From Tomocerus qinae (taxonomy: Eukaryota; Arthropoda; Collembola; Entomobryomorpha; Tomoceridae): a stretch of 64,000 nt of DNA. Every line of letters begins with the position of its first letter. Positions within the stretch are counted from its first letter, which is position 1. The notes under the pieces are model-generated. The model made no database searches. It saw only the letters and a list, made by a program, of their open reading frames with translations, and had not been told where the DNA came from. The DNA lies in contig CM034548.1 of the NCBI GenBank assembly GCA_020055645.1, positions 1,612,001-1,676,000 on the forward strand. Direction: 5' to 3'. Of the stretch, positions 49,070-61,350 are shown piece by piece. The translations under genes were made by a program, and so were the position numbers.

Positions 49070-49735
49070 ATATGTAGGTGATTTAAAGCATTTAAAACAC
49101 CAGAGAAGAAAAGGTTAAAAATAAATGGTCAAGACCGGGTACCAATAAAAGTAGTACCTGCCATTTCTGTCTTGTTCTCAAAGGGGTAAAAGTAATACCC
49201 AAATACAGATTGTAGACTGTGGTGAAAGTACCGTGGCATTTTTTTTGTCTGTCCACAACTGAAACGATGATAAGAACATAATAATTTCGATGGGAAACCA
49301 ACTTTTTCGTTGAAAATACTATTATTGGGATGGAAAGACTAGAAAAAATACTATATTACCAGTTCAAATTGTCAAAATAAATTTGAATGCAGGAATGTAT
49401 GGTGTGCCTCCAATTGTAGACGCAGAAATGACCCTTTGCCCTACCAAAACTTTTACAGAAATGGCAGGTCGGATTGTGTTCTGTATGACTTTCTATTGTG
49501 ACTTGATGTGAGTCATTCGTTTGAAGGTGACTGAAATGCGAATGCGAGGCTTTTGATGTATTATTTTGGTGTACCGTGTCTAGACTTAGTGAAACTGCCC
49601 GTTTATTGCGAAATGTACGAAATGTATTTAGGCGTACGGCATCCGATCACATTCTCGACCTGGAATTGTCTCGTAAGTTATTTTTGTTGGTTTGCTAAGC
49701 AGTGTGTTCTGTTGTCCTCAGTGAATCCCATTTTA

Positions 49736-50040
49736 AGATATTTTACCACCACAGTGGTAAAAATGGTAAACTATTAAATTTAGTGATACAAGTACACACA
49801 AGGCACATTAAAATATGTTTTAATGTTCTATTTCTTCTCTAAAATACATCGGATTAATATTTATAATTAAATGTTTAATGAAATCACAGTGAAAAGGTAT
49901 CTTTTAAACGATATTTTATTCATTTAAGTACAGCCAGCTTCATTTAGTTAGTAAGAATGTGCCAATTTGATCGAAATTAATTATTAATCGGCAAATAACG
50001 GCAATTTTAGCCCATTTAGTTGAGTATCTTTGGTTAGTGA
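49736..50040. mobile_element. Diverged relative of the hAT element at 36498
   Basis: TTTTACCACCACAGTGGTAAAAATGG matches the left subterminal part of that element, and AATTAATTATTAATCGGCAA matches its middle. Ends not found. Confidence 0.45.
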
Positions 50041-53000
50041 ACATGCATCAAGGGGATTAGTAAACAAATAATTAGTTTTTAGTCTGTCCGAGAAAATGAG
50101 CTTGTAGAATCAAAAAGTCTGTTACAAAACATTCTCCAAAATAAAAACGATTTTCTGTAATTTCTATGGTTACTGTAAACAATGGTCTTGTGTTGCCAAA
50201 AAGACTTAGAATATTTATTTATTTATGGGGAAATTTTTGGTGACTACATTTTTCCGGATTTAATATATCAGATTCTTTAAGTCCTCCATTGTATATATAT
50301 ACATACATATACACCTTTATGTATGTTTCCAAATAAAATATTTTCCAATTCATAAAAAATGTCGCTTACACTTTACACAACTATTTTCTAAGCCCAAGAT
50401 TTACAGACACACAGACCAATGTTGAATGTCTAAAAAAGAAGTAAGATGTTAGATTGAATTGAAATATAACAAAAACAATATATGAAACCGGACCAAAGGA
50501 CACAACTTTCACTGATATACTACAAGTAATTACTTGTGAAGTTGAAATTAAAAGTGTATTCTCCTTCCATCTTTAATATTTTCCCAAATTAAATGGCATT
50601 AATGTCAATGTAAAAATTAAACACATTCACTAATTATCATACATTACCATAAAACACTCGGTTAATATAGTGAATCAACCCCCATTTTTGGAAATAATGC
50701 AAATCCTTCTGGAAGATATACCCGATTTTTTACAGAAACTTTTTTAAGACTTCCAGAAAAATTGAACTATCGAAAATATTGCCATAAATAGTCATACATA
50801 ACTTTTTATTGTTCCAATTATATCATTACCAAAGGTGTTCTATCCAAATCCGGTGTCAAAAGTTATGTATTTGACCAAGCACATCGTCATTATTTTGTGG
50901 GTCAAAATGTAAGACCGAATTTTAAAAATAGAATTTAAAATTATACAAAAGTATCTTATATGCAAAAACATTTGTTCTAGTATTCTAAAAATTTATCCGA
51001 CATAAATAATCTTAATTTTCCTTTCCAATTACTCGTGGCTAAATAAAACCGAAAATATTCTAACCGGGATTTCTATTACCCGGATGCTTGCAGTACAAAA
51101 CTTTCCAATGAGACCTACTAAATTGGAGGATTGATTCTTTCATTTTTTATGGAATCCGCAACATCTGACCATTTGCCCCTTTGCCAATCGAGTTATTTTC
51201 GCTCTGCACTAATTTTCTAATTGAATTTCTGCCAACGATTTTGGAGTTTAAAATCAAAGTTCCAGAAAATGAAATAAATCCTGCTTTATTTATTCCACTT
51301 TCTGACTGATATTAATTAGAATTGCGCTCGTTAATCCAACGTTTAAACATCAGTACCCAGTCTGCCTAGATTTATTTATGTCGTGGTTATAATTCGTGAT
51401 TATAGTTAACCCCTAATTCTTTCCTGTCATAAAAATCTTGTCAAAGTATTAAAATCCATGCTAGGACGCTGACTAAGTCGTTACCCTGCAACACAAAAAT
51501 CAAATGCAGTGAGTTCTTTTAAGTTGTGCTGAAATCTTGTTGTCTTGATAAGTAATTTAGTAGTTGATGTAATTTCCTTGTTGGGAAATATGCATTGTAA
51601 GGGATCTTCGAAGTTAATATTTTAAATTTGATCCCCATATCTTTAGATTACGTTACATTATGATAAATTAGGTTAGGTTTGTAGGGTGGGTGGGTGGGGC
51701 GCCCCATCTTAAGATGGAGTTTTTTTAGTCTGGCTGATTTGTACATGTATCAATTTTCAGCATAACTACTTAATACACGCGTTTTCAAACGACGGAACCC
51801 CCATTCCATCCAGAATCCTATGTGAGTATGATGATGTTAGGTAGTTTTAATTTCCCAATTTTTGATCAACATGAACATAGTTAGCCTTAAAATTATATGG
51901 GTAATCATCTACAGTTGGGCTATTTAAGTTGGGGAATCGATTTCATCCCCCAAAATTTGCAGTGTATCTTTTCATAATGTACTTTATTCCGGACATATCA
52001 GCTTTTAGACTATCTATAGTAAGTTGCCTAGAAAAGTAGCAACAAAATTTGCGCGAAAATCATATCGATTCCCCAAGATAAGTAGCTTGCCTTAGGGAAT
52101 TATTGCCCATAATTCCTGAAAACACAAAATTAAATATTTCCCCTTCCAAGTAGCATAATTTGGATATTTTCAAAAATTCTGCAGAATAAATAATTGATTG
52201 TGAGAAGAATTTGAACAAACTGCAAGCAAAGTAATTTGATGCACAATTGCAATATTGAATATAAAAAGTTTACTACACAAGGATGTTTAATGGGGACTTT
52301 ACGTGCAGCCATGACATAGTGCTTTTAAAACGCCCTGTTAGATTGGTATCACGGTGGGGCTGTAGCAGTGTAATACCTATAACATCAATTAAATGTCCGA
52401 CCTTTTACTCTGGTTTTCTTAAATTGACTAATTAGTAAGAGGCGATGACTGGTGAGATGGCAACTTACTTAAGAAATGGTATCAGGGCATAAAAAACCCA
52501 GGGTTTTTGCTGTTTGATGCCCAAAACCCTGCGTCACTTTCATATCCTAAATGGAGGAACCTTCGGTTTCTGGCGACGTTGGTTTCTATTCCATATTATA
52601 TTTTAGACTCGTTTTACCTATTTAAGTATTTAATAAGAGCAAAAGCTTTCAATTCAATTCAAAGTTTAGTCAAGTGCCAAATTGTTCAAATCATAAAAGA
52701 TGACTTGTATCAACAACAATCAGCACCCAAAAGGCAAGCCAATAATTATTGTCACCTTATTCCCTCAAACAAAGCCGAGTCGTACCCAATTCAAATCTCG
52801 GGGCTGTAATTTCTTCGAGGAGTCGCTGAGGTCCTCTGCGTCAGTCGCCCGCCCGGTCACCCAAAAGACAAAAATTCGAGGGCCTCAGGCTCCTGTTGCG
52901 CCTAATAAAACGAGGCGACAAAAAACAATTTTGGGCGCAGAGCCATTTTTTGGGCGCCCAATTTTTTTTATTTGCGGATTAGATAAAATAAAGCTTTGTT

Positions 53001-53063
53001 GAAATTAAGAAGAAATTCGTCAGCCCCGCAATTCGCTAGTCACAATAATATATTATATGCATA
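50041..53063. other. Intergenic; one hAT-like terminus
   Basis: AT-rich with no gene seen. A CAGGGCATAAAAAACCCAGG terminus at 52486 matches the end of the element at 25754. A GC-richer patch at 52800-52960 has an open frame with no recognised domain. Confidence 0.35.
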
Positions 53064-53315
53064 TGTTACAGACAATGTGTACACAAACAGATACTACATG
53101 CGTCCTAGGATATTTGTCATTTGTATTACCAAAATTTTGATTTTAGCGAACCTAACCTTAATTTAAAACAATAAAACTTATATGAAAGCACAGTCGACAG
53201 TCAACAAGTTGTTTTAAATTTAAATCGAAATTTTGGTTTTGCAAAATACAAAATATCCTAGGACGTATGCATATAGTTATATGTCCAGTCTGTACCTTAC
53301 ACATTTGCTGCAACA
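53064..53315. mobile_element. TA-flanked MITE, copy 2 (252 bp)
   Basis: Diverged relative of 43762-43961. It shares TGTTACAG, the ATTTTGATTTT and GAACCTAACC core, AACAAGTTGTTTTA, TCCTAGGAC and the right terminus CTGCAACA. Confidence 0.7.
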
Positions 53316-55509
53316 TCTACACGTAGACGGCTCTTAACCGTGTGCAATTGTATTTTTGGTGTGGGGATTTTTTCGCAATTGGAGTTAGCTATGAGTTTGG
53401 TTGGAAAAAATTCCTCAATCTTTTATTGCGTACGTTTTAGTTCTCCGCTGAACAATTTTATTCACGTTAGCGCATATTTAGGCTATACTAAGTACCTATC
53501 TTTATTGCGGTTTCATTTCCTCTTGTTTGCATTTTTCTGTTTAGCAATAAATATCTGCTTCTGCCTCCGCGTTTACTGTTTACTGGTGTGAATAATTATA
53601 ATACTAAAGATTGGATGAGCATATAATTGGCAGTGCGGGTATTAAAATTGCAGATGGATATGCCTTTTCGCAAGAAGAGCATGGAGTCGTTACTCAGTCC
53701 CAATTGATTCGTACCTACGACACGACGATTCCGAAGCCGGAAGGGATGTAGCCGAATGTTGCTTGTCCAGTTGTCCATTGGTTCCTCTCTTGTCGGCCGA
53801 CTGTCGGCTCTCTCTCTCCTTTTCTTGCAGCGTCATTGTAGTCTTCCGGCAATCCGGGGTCATCTGGTGATTCTCCCTCTATAGTTGCAGTCCTCATCTC
53901 GTAAGATGACAAGATGAGTGAGATAGTACACCAAAGCGAAGGCAACAAAATGTACTGTCCCCCACTCCCACCTCCCTTTCTCCCTGCCCAATTGCATTTA
54001 TGTGTTTGGGTCATTGTTTGTTTTATTTTATATGCATATGATAAATCGAATGTTAAAGTTGGTCGAAATGGAAATCTTTTTTCAAAATAATAGAATTGTA
54101 CCACTTTACTTATTTTGTTTTAAACTTAAGATTTTAAACTTTGTGATTCAAAATCGTAGTGTTGTTAGAAATAGTAATTACCCGCATAATTGTGGAACTA
54201 AATGTCAAATCTTTTTTAGAATACTGAATATATTACATATAAAACAAAATCCCCATGACTCCTGAGCTGTTCTTTATTCTTCTAGAATTGCAGATCGTAA
54301 GAGGCGCAAATATAGTCTAAATTTACATATATGTTTTGGTGGCCCCCATCCTCCCCGAAATTTTTTCTGTCTGCTGCCCTGTTGAATGATTTTCCGTATT
54401 GTAAGAAATATATAACACGCTTAACACAGAAAAAAGAAGGGCAATTAAATTTCCAAGTTAGGTTATGTATTAACGAAGCTGCCTAGCTGCATGTACCTTT
54501 TTTACACCTTTGGGCTACTACGCCGGAATAAACTGCAGGGATTAGCGACACTTATTATCAAAATCTGAGATGTACACGGTGTCATTTCCAGATTATTTAA
54601 AGAAAACTTCTACTCATCTAAGTCTATCATTTCTTTAAACAATGAAAAGTGTGAAAAGTAAACTGGATAGAAGAGAGGAAATGTTTTTAGCCAGAAACTA
54701 CATAGTTCTGCTACTTTTACTTACATTCAATGGATTTCATGACCACTTTTCGTTCATAAATTGTAACAGCATCATGAACCTGAAATGCATAATGTCCAAG
54801 CTATCGTCTGATTTACTAATTGTACCAATTTAGGTACTTTTTTATTTAAAAAATGCGTAGTCCTGGTTAATACGGCATTCTGTCACATCCAATTCCAATT
54901 AGCCTGCGTAATTTTTCAATGCATACTACTATTTCAATATAAAGTATATGAGAATAAACGAAGTATCAATATAAAAGTTGAATTGTTTTAACAATAGTCG
55001 GCAATATTCTTCACATGTAAAATTTAATACACGTATGCAATATAGGGCACATTATTAAAGTCATCAATTGAAAGTATGTTTGTTAGCATAGTGTATAATT
55101 ATTGATTTTAAGATTTATTAATTTCAAATCAACATAGTATGAATTTGAAATTTATTAAGCAGTGTAAGTTAGGGAAGTATAAATCTGTGAACATTTAATT
55201 TGCCTATATATAGTCCCTGTGTTCTCACTTAGTGAACCTTTTGGACGTTAACAGTCGTTTAGTCATTATAGAGGCGAGATTCACGACGGCAAGCAACTTG
55301 GTGTTGCGAAGGTTATTCATTTTCAACTGTAGTTCCTTGATATTTGGTGAAATTGAGATTAATTGAGTATGACTGACAATGAATCTGTCTTACTGTGCTG
55401 ACTCGAGTCACCCTTCGCTCTCCTTGATTTTCGCTGTCAACTCAAGTAAGTAATGGACTATCAATTATTTTGTGTATTGCAGGCCCAAAAATGTTTTCCT
55501 TTGCAGAGG
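53316..55509. other. Intergenic, nothing firm
   Basis: A GC-richer patch at 53690-53990 holds a 129-codon minus-strand frame (53715-54104) without a recognised domain. Its end runs into a stop at a splice-like site. The rest is AT-rich and featureless. Confidence 0.3.
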
Positions 55510-55765
55510 TGTGAAGAAGGGACGAGGCTAATTTGCCGTAATCCTCTAACTTGCCTAACCTAACCTAATAAAACCTGACATAAACTAAAATAATCCTACC
55601 CACGACTACTCTCAGCCGGAAATCCCCCCAGTCTCAGGTGTGAGAATGTGGAAAATTCTGAGAAAAAGGAATGACGTCATTCCTTTGTCCTAGACCCCAA
55701 CTCCCTTTTCTGTGGGAATCCCGTTGGACCGAAAGTCGTGCTTGAAGTTACCATAGTTATTATAA
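55510..55765 (+). repeat. Dispersed repeat, fullest copy (see 3150 and 27365)
   Basis: Begins GACGAGGCTAATTTGCCGTA and runs through CCTAACCTAACCTAA and GAATGTGGAAAATTCTGAG, combining parts seen separately in the other two copies. Confidence 0.65.
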
Positions 55766-56036
55766 ATAATCAAGTACTCTGTACATTATGAAATCGAAGT
55801 TGTTGGGTTGTTTATTGAAGAACGTGGAACAATTTCTTGAAGAGTTCTGTAAAGGATTCAAACCATCTTCTGAGAATTTGGAGGAAGTGGATGTGCTGCT
55901 ATAAAAGGATCTTCATCAATTTTACAGAACCATATGTTTAAATCTCAATTATATTATAATGTCCCATTCTTTCATTCTATTCTACACATTTACTTCTTAA
56001 ATTTTCTATTTTCGTTATTCGTGTCGGCTGGCTGTT

Positions 56037-56387
56037 GTAATATTTTTTCGAGTCGGATATTTATTCGTGTCGGCTGCTGCAGTAATATTTATTCGTGTCG
56101 GCTGCCTGCAGTAATATTTATTCGTGTCGGCTGCCTGCAGTAATATTTATTCGTGTCGGCTGCTGCAGTAATATTTATTCGTGTCGGCTGCCTGCAGTAA
56201 TATTTATTCGTGTCGGCTGCTGCAGTAATATTTATTCGTGTCGGCTGCCTGCAGTAATATTTATTCGTGTCGGCTGCCTGCAGTAATATTTATTCGTGTC
56301 GGCTGCCTGCAGTAATATTTATTCGTGTCGGCTGCCTGCAGTAATATTTATTCGTGTCGGCTGCCTGCAGTAATATTTATTCGTGTA
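56037..56387. repeat. 28/29-bp minisatellite, about 12 units
   Basis: Unit TAATATTTATTCGTGTCGGC plus TGCCTGCAG (29 bp) or TGCTGCAG (28 bp). The two lengths occur in an irregular order. The period is not a multiple of three, so it is not coding. Confidence 0.95.
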
Positions 56388-56407
56388 AGCTGGGCGGGAG
56401 AACCCCA

Positions 56408-56530
56408 AATTGTCACCACCTTTTTGTCAACACAGTTTACTAACGCTGGAGTACCAGCTGGTAATTGACCAAGACCAGTTTACTAACGCGGGAGGACCAG
56501 TTGGTAATTGACCAAGACCAGTTTACTTTA
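56408..56530. repeat. GTCAACA motif joined to a GACCAGTTTACTAACG repeat
   Basis: CTTTTTGTCAACAC (as at 3308) is followed by two units of about 43 bp, ACCAGTTTACTAACGC...TGGTAATTGACCAAG (as in 42963-43117), then a third start. Confidence 0.65.
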
Positions 56531-56779
56531 CACCTAAAATACCAATTTACATAGAACCGCTTTATCGTACTTGCATACCTTACCTTACCATAATCAATTC
56601 GCATAAAAGTAAGATGCTAAATATGCAATTTTAAAATCGATATATCTAACGCCATGGGCGTAGCCGGGTCTTATTACTAATTACGTAATATTAATTCGAA
56701 AGTGACAATTCGAATGATGATGATGTATATATGAATGCTCTTCGCCGATAGCTTCTGTATTAAAAATGAATTAATGGTT

Positions 56780-56992
56780 TCAATAATGTACCCCAAAGCA
56801 TACCTTCATATGCTGAATTTAGTAAATGGAAGTATGCGTTGGGGTATCCCTAAATCTGAAAAAAAGAGAATTTTTTCTCAAAAAAGGCCTAAAATTGCAA
56901 AAAAAAAATTTTCCCGCTTCGCGCGAATATATCTTATTTTTGGTATCACCTTTGCTTCCGCCCCCTTCAAAAGATTTCTAGATACGTGCCTG
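56780..56992. mobile_element. hAT-type MITE, GCACGTATCC family, left end diverged
   Basis: Right end AGATACGTGCCTG at 56980-56992, with interior CCCTAAATCTGAAAAAAAG and CGCTTCGCGCGAATAT as in the family. The left boundary is approximate. Confidence 0.6.
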
Positions 56993-56993
56993 C

Positions 56994-57138
56994 GACATCT
57001 AGAGATTTTAAGTGAATATGGCGGGATCCTTCGTACCATCACTAAATAGTAGTAACTACTATTTAGTGATGAATACCTTCATGCTACGACAGATCACGCC
57101 ATCAAATTCGCTTAAAATCTGCAAACACACTAGATGTC
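56994..57138. mobile_element. Foldback MITE, 145 bp, with a perfect 35-bp core palindrome
   Basis: Outer ends GACATCTAG and CTAGATGTC. The core at 57037-57071 is CATCACTAAATAGTAGT, one base, and its exact complement. It starts two bases after the neighbouring hAT-type MITE. Confidence 0.85.
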
Positions 57139-57149
57139 AGAACAGGACT

Positions 57150-57212
57150 TGTATCTTGCTGAACAATGTATGACAATAAAACTTTGATTGATTGATTGAT
57201 TGATTGATTGAT
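57150..57212 (+). repeat. Retroposon-type 3' tail with (GATT)n
   Basis: TGACAATAAAACTTTGATTG followed by about seven GATT units. Same form as 7800-7840, a LINE/SINE end. Confidence 0.55.
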
Positions 57213-57220
57213 GTCGAACA

Positions 57221-57265
57221 GGCACGTATCTAGAAATTTTTTTAAGGGGGGCTAAAGCAAAACTT
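57221..57265 (+). mobile_element. Single end of a GCACGTATCC-family MITE
   Basis: CAGGCACGTATCTAGAAATT followed by a G-rich run. No matching right end nearby. Confidence 0.4.
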
Positions 57266-58377
57266 CGAATAAGACTTTCCATCCCCACAGCACTTGGTTT
57301 GAAAGTAATTACCTTTCCCATCCCTAAAATCACATAAAAGTAAGGGATGTGTATGGATATGGGTCATATTTGGATGGCTAAAGTAGGGATGGCGCCCACC
57401 TCTGCTGTGTAATGGTTAGGTGGGCTTCGTCAAGGATTATCCCACCCCATGTACATGAGCTCTTACAGTTACAACACTTACTTACTGGCTCGTTTTGATA
57501 TTATGCTATAATTCATTCTAAGAGCCATTGTACATATTACTATTACACAAGTTTAAAAGTGTGTAGTGCTGCTGTGGAACGCGCAGTAAATGTAGTATGA
57601 AATGTAATATAGGGCTTTAGGTATCAACAGCTTAAAGCATGAAAAAGCAAGGAAACATATTTGCATTTCACGCAAATATTTACTTAATGCCTCGAAGCTC
57701 GGTCAAGCAATTCAAATCGATGAAACTTGATAATGAGGATAAAAAAGTGAGAATAATAGTTTAGCTCGCAGTAAATGGTATTGCAGAGCAGGCATAGATT
57801 TCGTTGGGTCTTAGTCTTGTCCTACTGTTCGACTGCAGTATGTATTTAGTCGAAATATCCGTTAATTGCAGCCTAACTTTTAAAGTGCTTCGTAAAGCCA
57901 GTGTCGAAAGAAATGTGATGGACGATGGGTTTGATTGAGTGAGAAGGTGAGCTGCAATTCTGAAACGAATTGATTATTTGTGAGCTAATATCCTGATTGT
58001 TCTAGCTATGCTATGCAAATTCTGTTACGTGACTACAATAACCACGTTTTGCAACCAAAGCAATACCTACCAGTATTGACACCACTTGAATACATATTTT
58101 AGAGAAAAACGTTAAAGTGTATATAGGTGCATAGAAGAGGGGCTTACTGCTAAATGCATGGAGATCAGGAAAATTCACAGATTAGTCCAAATCTGCAGTT
58201 TCGATTCGAAAAGCTACCTACAAAAGACTAAGAAATCTTAATGAGTCTTTCCTGTGATGTATTGTTGCAGTAATGAATGTATGTAGCCACTACTCTTTAC
58301 TACATTTGGCCAATTGCATTGGGTTCTTCTCAATGGATTCCATTGTAACATAATAATTTATGGCCAGATATATGTAT

Positions 58378-58527
58378 CAAGCACGTATTCAGTAGGGGGA
58401 TGGGGGACGCAGCCCCCCCTAAATCTGGAAAACAACAGTTTTTTTTTCAAAAATTGCAAAATTTTTTCGCATTTTTGGTTGCACCCCCCTCCCCCCACAC
58501 TTGAACAAATTTTTAGATACCTGCCTG
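58378..58527. mobile_element. hAT-type MITE, GCACGTATCC family, 8-bp target duplication
   Basis: 150 bp with ends CAAGCACGTATTCAG and TAGATACCTGCCTG, flanked by ATATGTAT at 58370-58377 and 58528-58535. Shares CCCTAAATCTG and TTTTTCAAAAA blocks with the other copies. Confidence 0.92.
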
Positions 58528-59182
58528 ATATGTATAATCTCATTGTGAACCGGCTGGATTAGATAGCTATATATTATGCATGTTGTACTAGATAGGCAGC
58601 TACCTGGTTCAGTTTATTCTTGCTATTTCGGAGTAAAATTTTTGCTGTTAAATGTGAAAAGGAGATGTCAACAAGGTTGCTGAAATAGCAAGTCACGAGT
58701 ATTATCTGTATACGTATTTGTGTCTACCACCATCATTTTAAGACAGCATGACAATACGAAGGACATTTTAAAGACATGATGTAACAGTCAGCAGATATCA
58801 AGTGTGGGAATATGGATGTAGGTACTACAGATTATAATGTATAATACTTAATGTTATGCTGGTCATAGCCATAGTCCTCCCTCCGCTTAATGCACAGTTA
58901 AAATACAGACAATAAGCAATTTTAGCTGCTATTATAAGCCAACCTATAAGGAGACTTTCTAGTCACCGTTACTATAGTGCAGCGTGTAATAGACTAAACC
59001 AAAACGGCGAGAATGAGGATAAATTGTGTTCAACTTACGCAATGCAACGCTTTATGCTTTCCTGACCACCGCACCAAAGGTTGCTACAATCAATAAAAAA
59101 CTTCGTATGTATCAATTGAGCGTGTGTGCATAAGAACACTATTGATGTGCAATACTTGGCAATAAGATGTGTATAAAAAGAA

Positions 59183-59431
59183 ATGTCAAGACAGGACGCT
59201 CAAATTCTCGACAAATATTTTGTAAGGTTTCTTTTTTGTGAATACGACGGAGGATCAGAAGTGAGTGAGAATACGGAAAACGACCCATTAACAAACAGAA
59301 TTAAAGAACTTTGCTCAATTGTATCTGCCAAAAGTATTCGCTTTTCGACTGAAAAAACCACTGCGCTGTTGCTTTTGCCTGAATTTATTGGCACATTGAG
59401 AATGTTAGTAAACACATCCATTAATGCTTGA
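59183..59431 (+). CDS. Small open frame of 82 codons, unknown, doubtful
   Basis: ATG in good context (aagaaATGTCA) opens 82 codons starting MSRQDAQILDKYF, of ordinary soluble composition. A GTAAGG donor-like site after codon 13 could instead make 59183-59221 a first exon. A TATA-like string lies only about 10 bp upstream of the ATG, too close to serve this start. No family is recognised and it may be chance. Confidence 0.2.
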   Translation: MSRQDAQILDKYFVRFLFCEYDGGSEVSENTENDPLTNRIKELCSIVSAKSIRFSTEKTTALLLLPEFIGTLRMLVNTSINA

Positions 59432-60115
59432 AATGACATATTTATTTCCAAAATAACAGAATCATATTGTCATTCCATTCTCTATGTCTAAATCAACTCT
59501 TTTTAAAATCATAGACGGGTGGTTATTTTGTTTCTTTGAGGATATACAATATATAAATGAGTTGTTTAAATTATAGTCCCAACAAGACTAACGGTGAAAT
59601 TCTGATACCATGCTCAGACTTCTCTTCAAGTCTACCTAGCAATTTAATTTGAATTTAATTCGAAAGTTAATTGGCATTATGTCGATTATAGTCGATGATT
59701 TTGAAGTAATATAAAAATAATTTAAATAATAAATGATGATATTGAATTAGTTCAAATTTAATCGTCTATTTTTAGGTCGATTTATAACTATTTGGCTAAT
59801 TATCAATGATTTCAAATTAACGACAAACTACAGTAGTAGTTTATCTCCCTATTTACCATTTTTTGCTTATAATATAGCAGTATCTAACTGTGGTAAACAT
59901 TTTTTGGTATTAAAAAGTTAAATATTTTGGAATAAAAGAGTATTTTGACATTTTACAAAATTTCAATTTTAACTGATATTGAAACATTAAAATAATTAAA
60001 ATTACTTGTATTATTGGCACAAAATGTGAATTACAAAAATTAAAACATGATTTTCCAGTTTCTCTATTGGTTTTACTGCACCTATTCTGCCTATTATTAT
60101 TAGCTCTATATAAAT

Positions 60116-61350
60116 CTAGAACCTAGCTAAGGGGCAAATCTAGCATTAGGAGAAATTCAGCAGGCCACGCTTCACAGTAATAAAAACAATTTCGAAAACA
60201 TCCCAATAGGTTATTGTGTTAACTTTGTAAATACAAAGTATATTTAAATTAAAATACTTTAATGTCAATAGTAGTGGATAAATGAAAGACTCCACTTTAG
60301 AAAAAAATCCCACAGTCACCAAAAAGCTCCTGGGATTTTCGAAAAACGTACAAATTCTATGAGTACACTTACGAATAAATATTTTTAAAGAATAGTTAGT
60401 TACCCAGTACTGTTATTTAATTCTACAAAAAGATGGGCCAACTGCCAAAAGAATCAAGAATTAAGAGGGTAGTAAAAAAGTAAACCCAACTCTACTAAAA
60501 AATGTTAAGTTTGTCGATATAGCATAGCCAATTATTGTATTAGAAGTTTTCAAATGCTATTTAATAAGCCACATTACTATCATTACGAAACGTTCCATTT
60601 CGCTAATCATTTCCTTTCAAACGCGGCTCACCACCATTCAAACTGATTATGTTAATTTCTATTATTGTTTTGATGTTATCAAAATATACTAGTAATAGGC
60701 CCGTTCTCCGAACGGGAAATGGGTAACCCCTCAATGGGGACGGTAGATCATGAGTGTATGCATTATGCATTAAAAAAGGATGAAAATTAACAGATTAAAA
60801 TGTTTAAAAAATTGCTTACTACATTGCTATAACACCCTACGTGCCGGGAACAAAATACAATACTTATCGAATCAACATAATAATAGTTAACCAAATTCAA
60901 CATCATTTAACCAAACAGCGAAATTAAATTAAATGTTTAAGTCCTTCCATCAGCGCCTCGTAAGCACGTATCCATAGGGGACCCCGGGCCATCATTTTAA
61001 ATACCTCCGTCATTTTAAATCACCCTGTCATTTTAAATGACCCCGTCATTCGAAATAACCCCGTGATTTTAAATAACCGCGTCATTTTAAAAAAAACCCC
61101 GACATTTTAATTAACCTCGCCATTTTAAATAACTCCGTCATTTTAAATAACTCCGTCCTTTTAAATAACTCGGCAAATTTTTCCAACTACTAAAGAAATA
61201 AAAATATATTTAATGTAATTTAAATATACTTTGTACTTACAAAGTTACCATAATAATCTAATGGGATGTTTTCGAAATTTTTTTTATTACTGTGCTGAGT
61301 GGCCGGCTGAATTTCTCGTGCTAGATTTTCCCCTTAGCTGGGTTCACTAG
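60116..61350. mobile_element. Inverted-repeat element, about 1.2 kb, with an 18-bp array
   Basis: Arms of about 130 bp pair through AGCTAAGGGG, AATCTAGCA, GAGAAATTCAGC, TTTCGAAAACATCCCA and TACAAAGTATATTTAAATTA. Next to the right arm lies the 18-bp array, and before it at 60963 a GCACGTATCC MITE end. No coding. Confidence 0.85.
60985..61172 (-). repeat. 18-bp minisatellite inside the 60.1-61.3 kb element
   Basis: About nine units of CATTTTAAATAACCCCGT type, the complement of the units at 20519-20742. Confidence 0.9.

Noticed and set aside
53715-54104. 129-codon minus-strand frame in a GC-richer patch
   Set aside because: It ends in a stop overlapping a donor-like site, has no recognisable domain, and no flanking exons were found.
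55934-56286. SNIYSCRLPAV-type repetitive peptide frames
   Set aside because: Produced by the 28/29-bp satellite; the unit length shifts frame, so no coding constraint.
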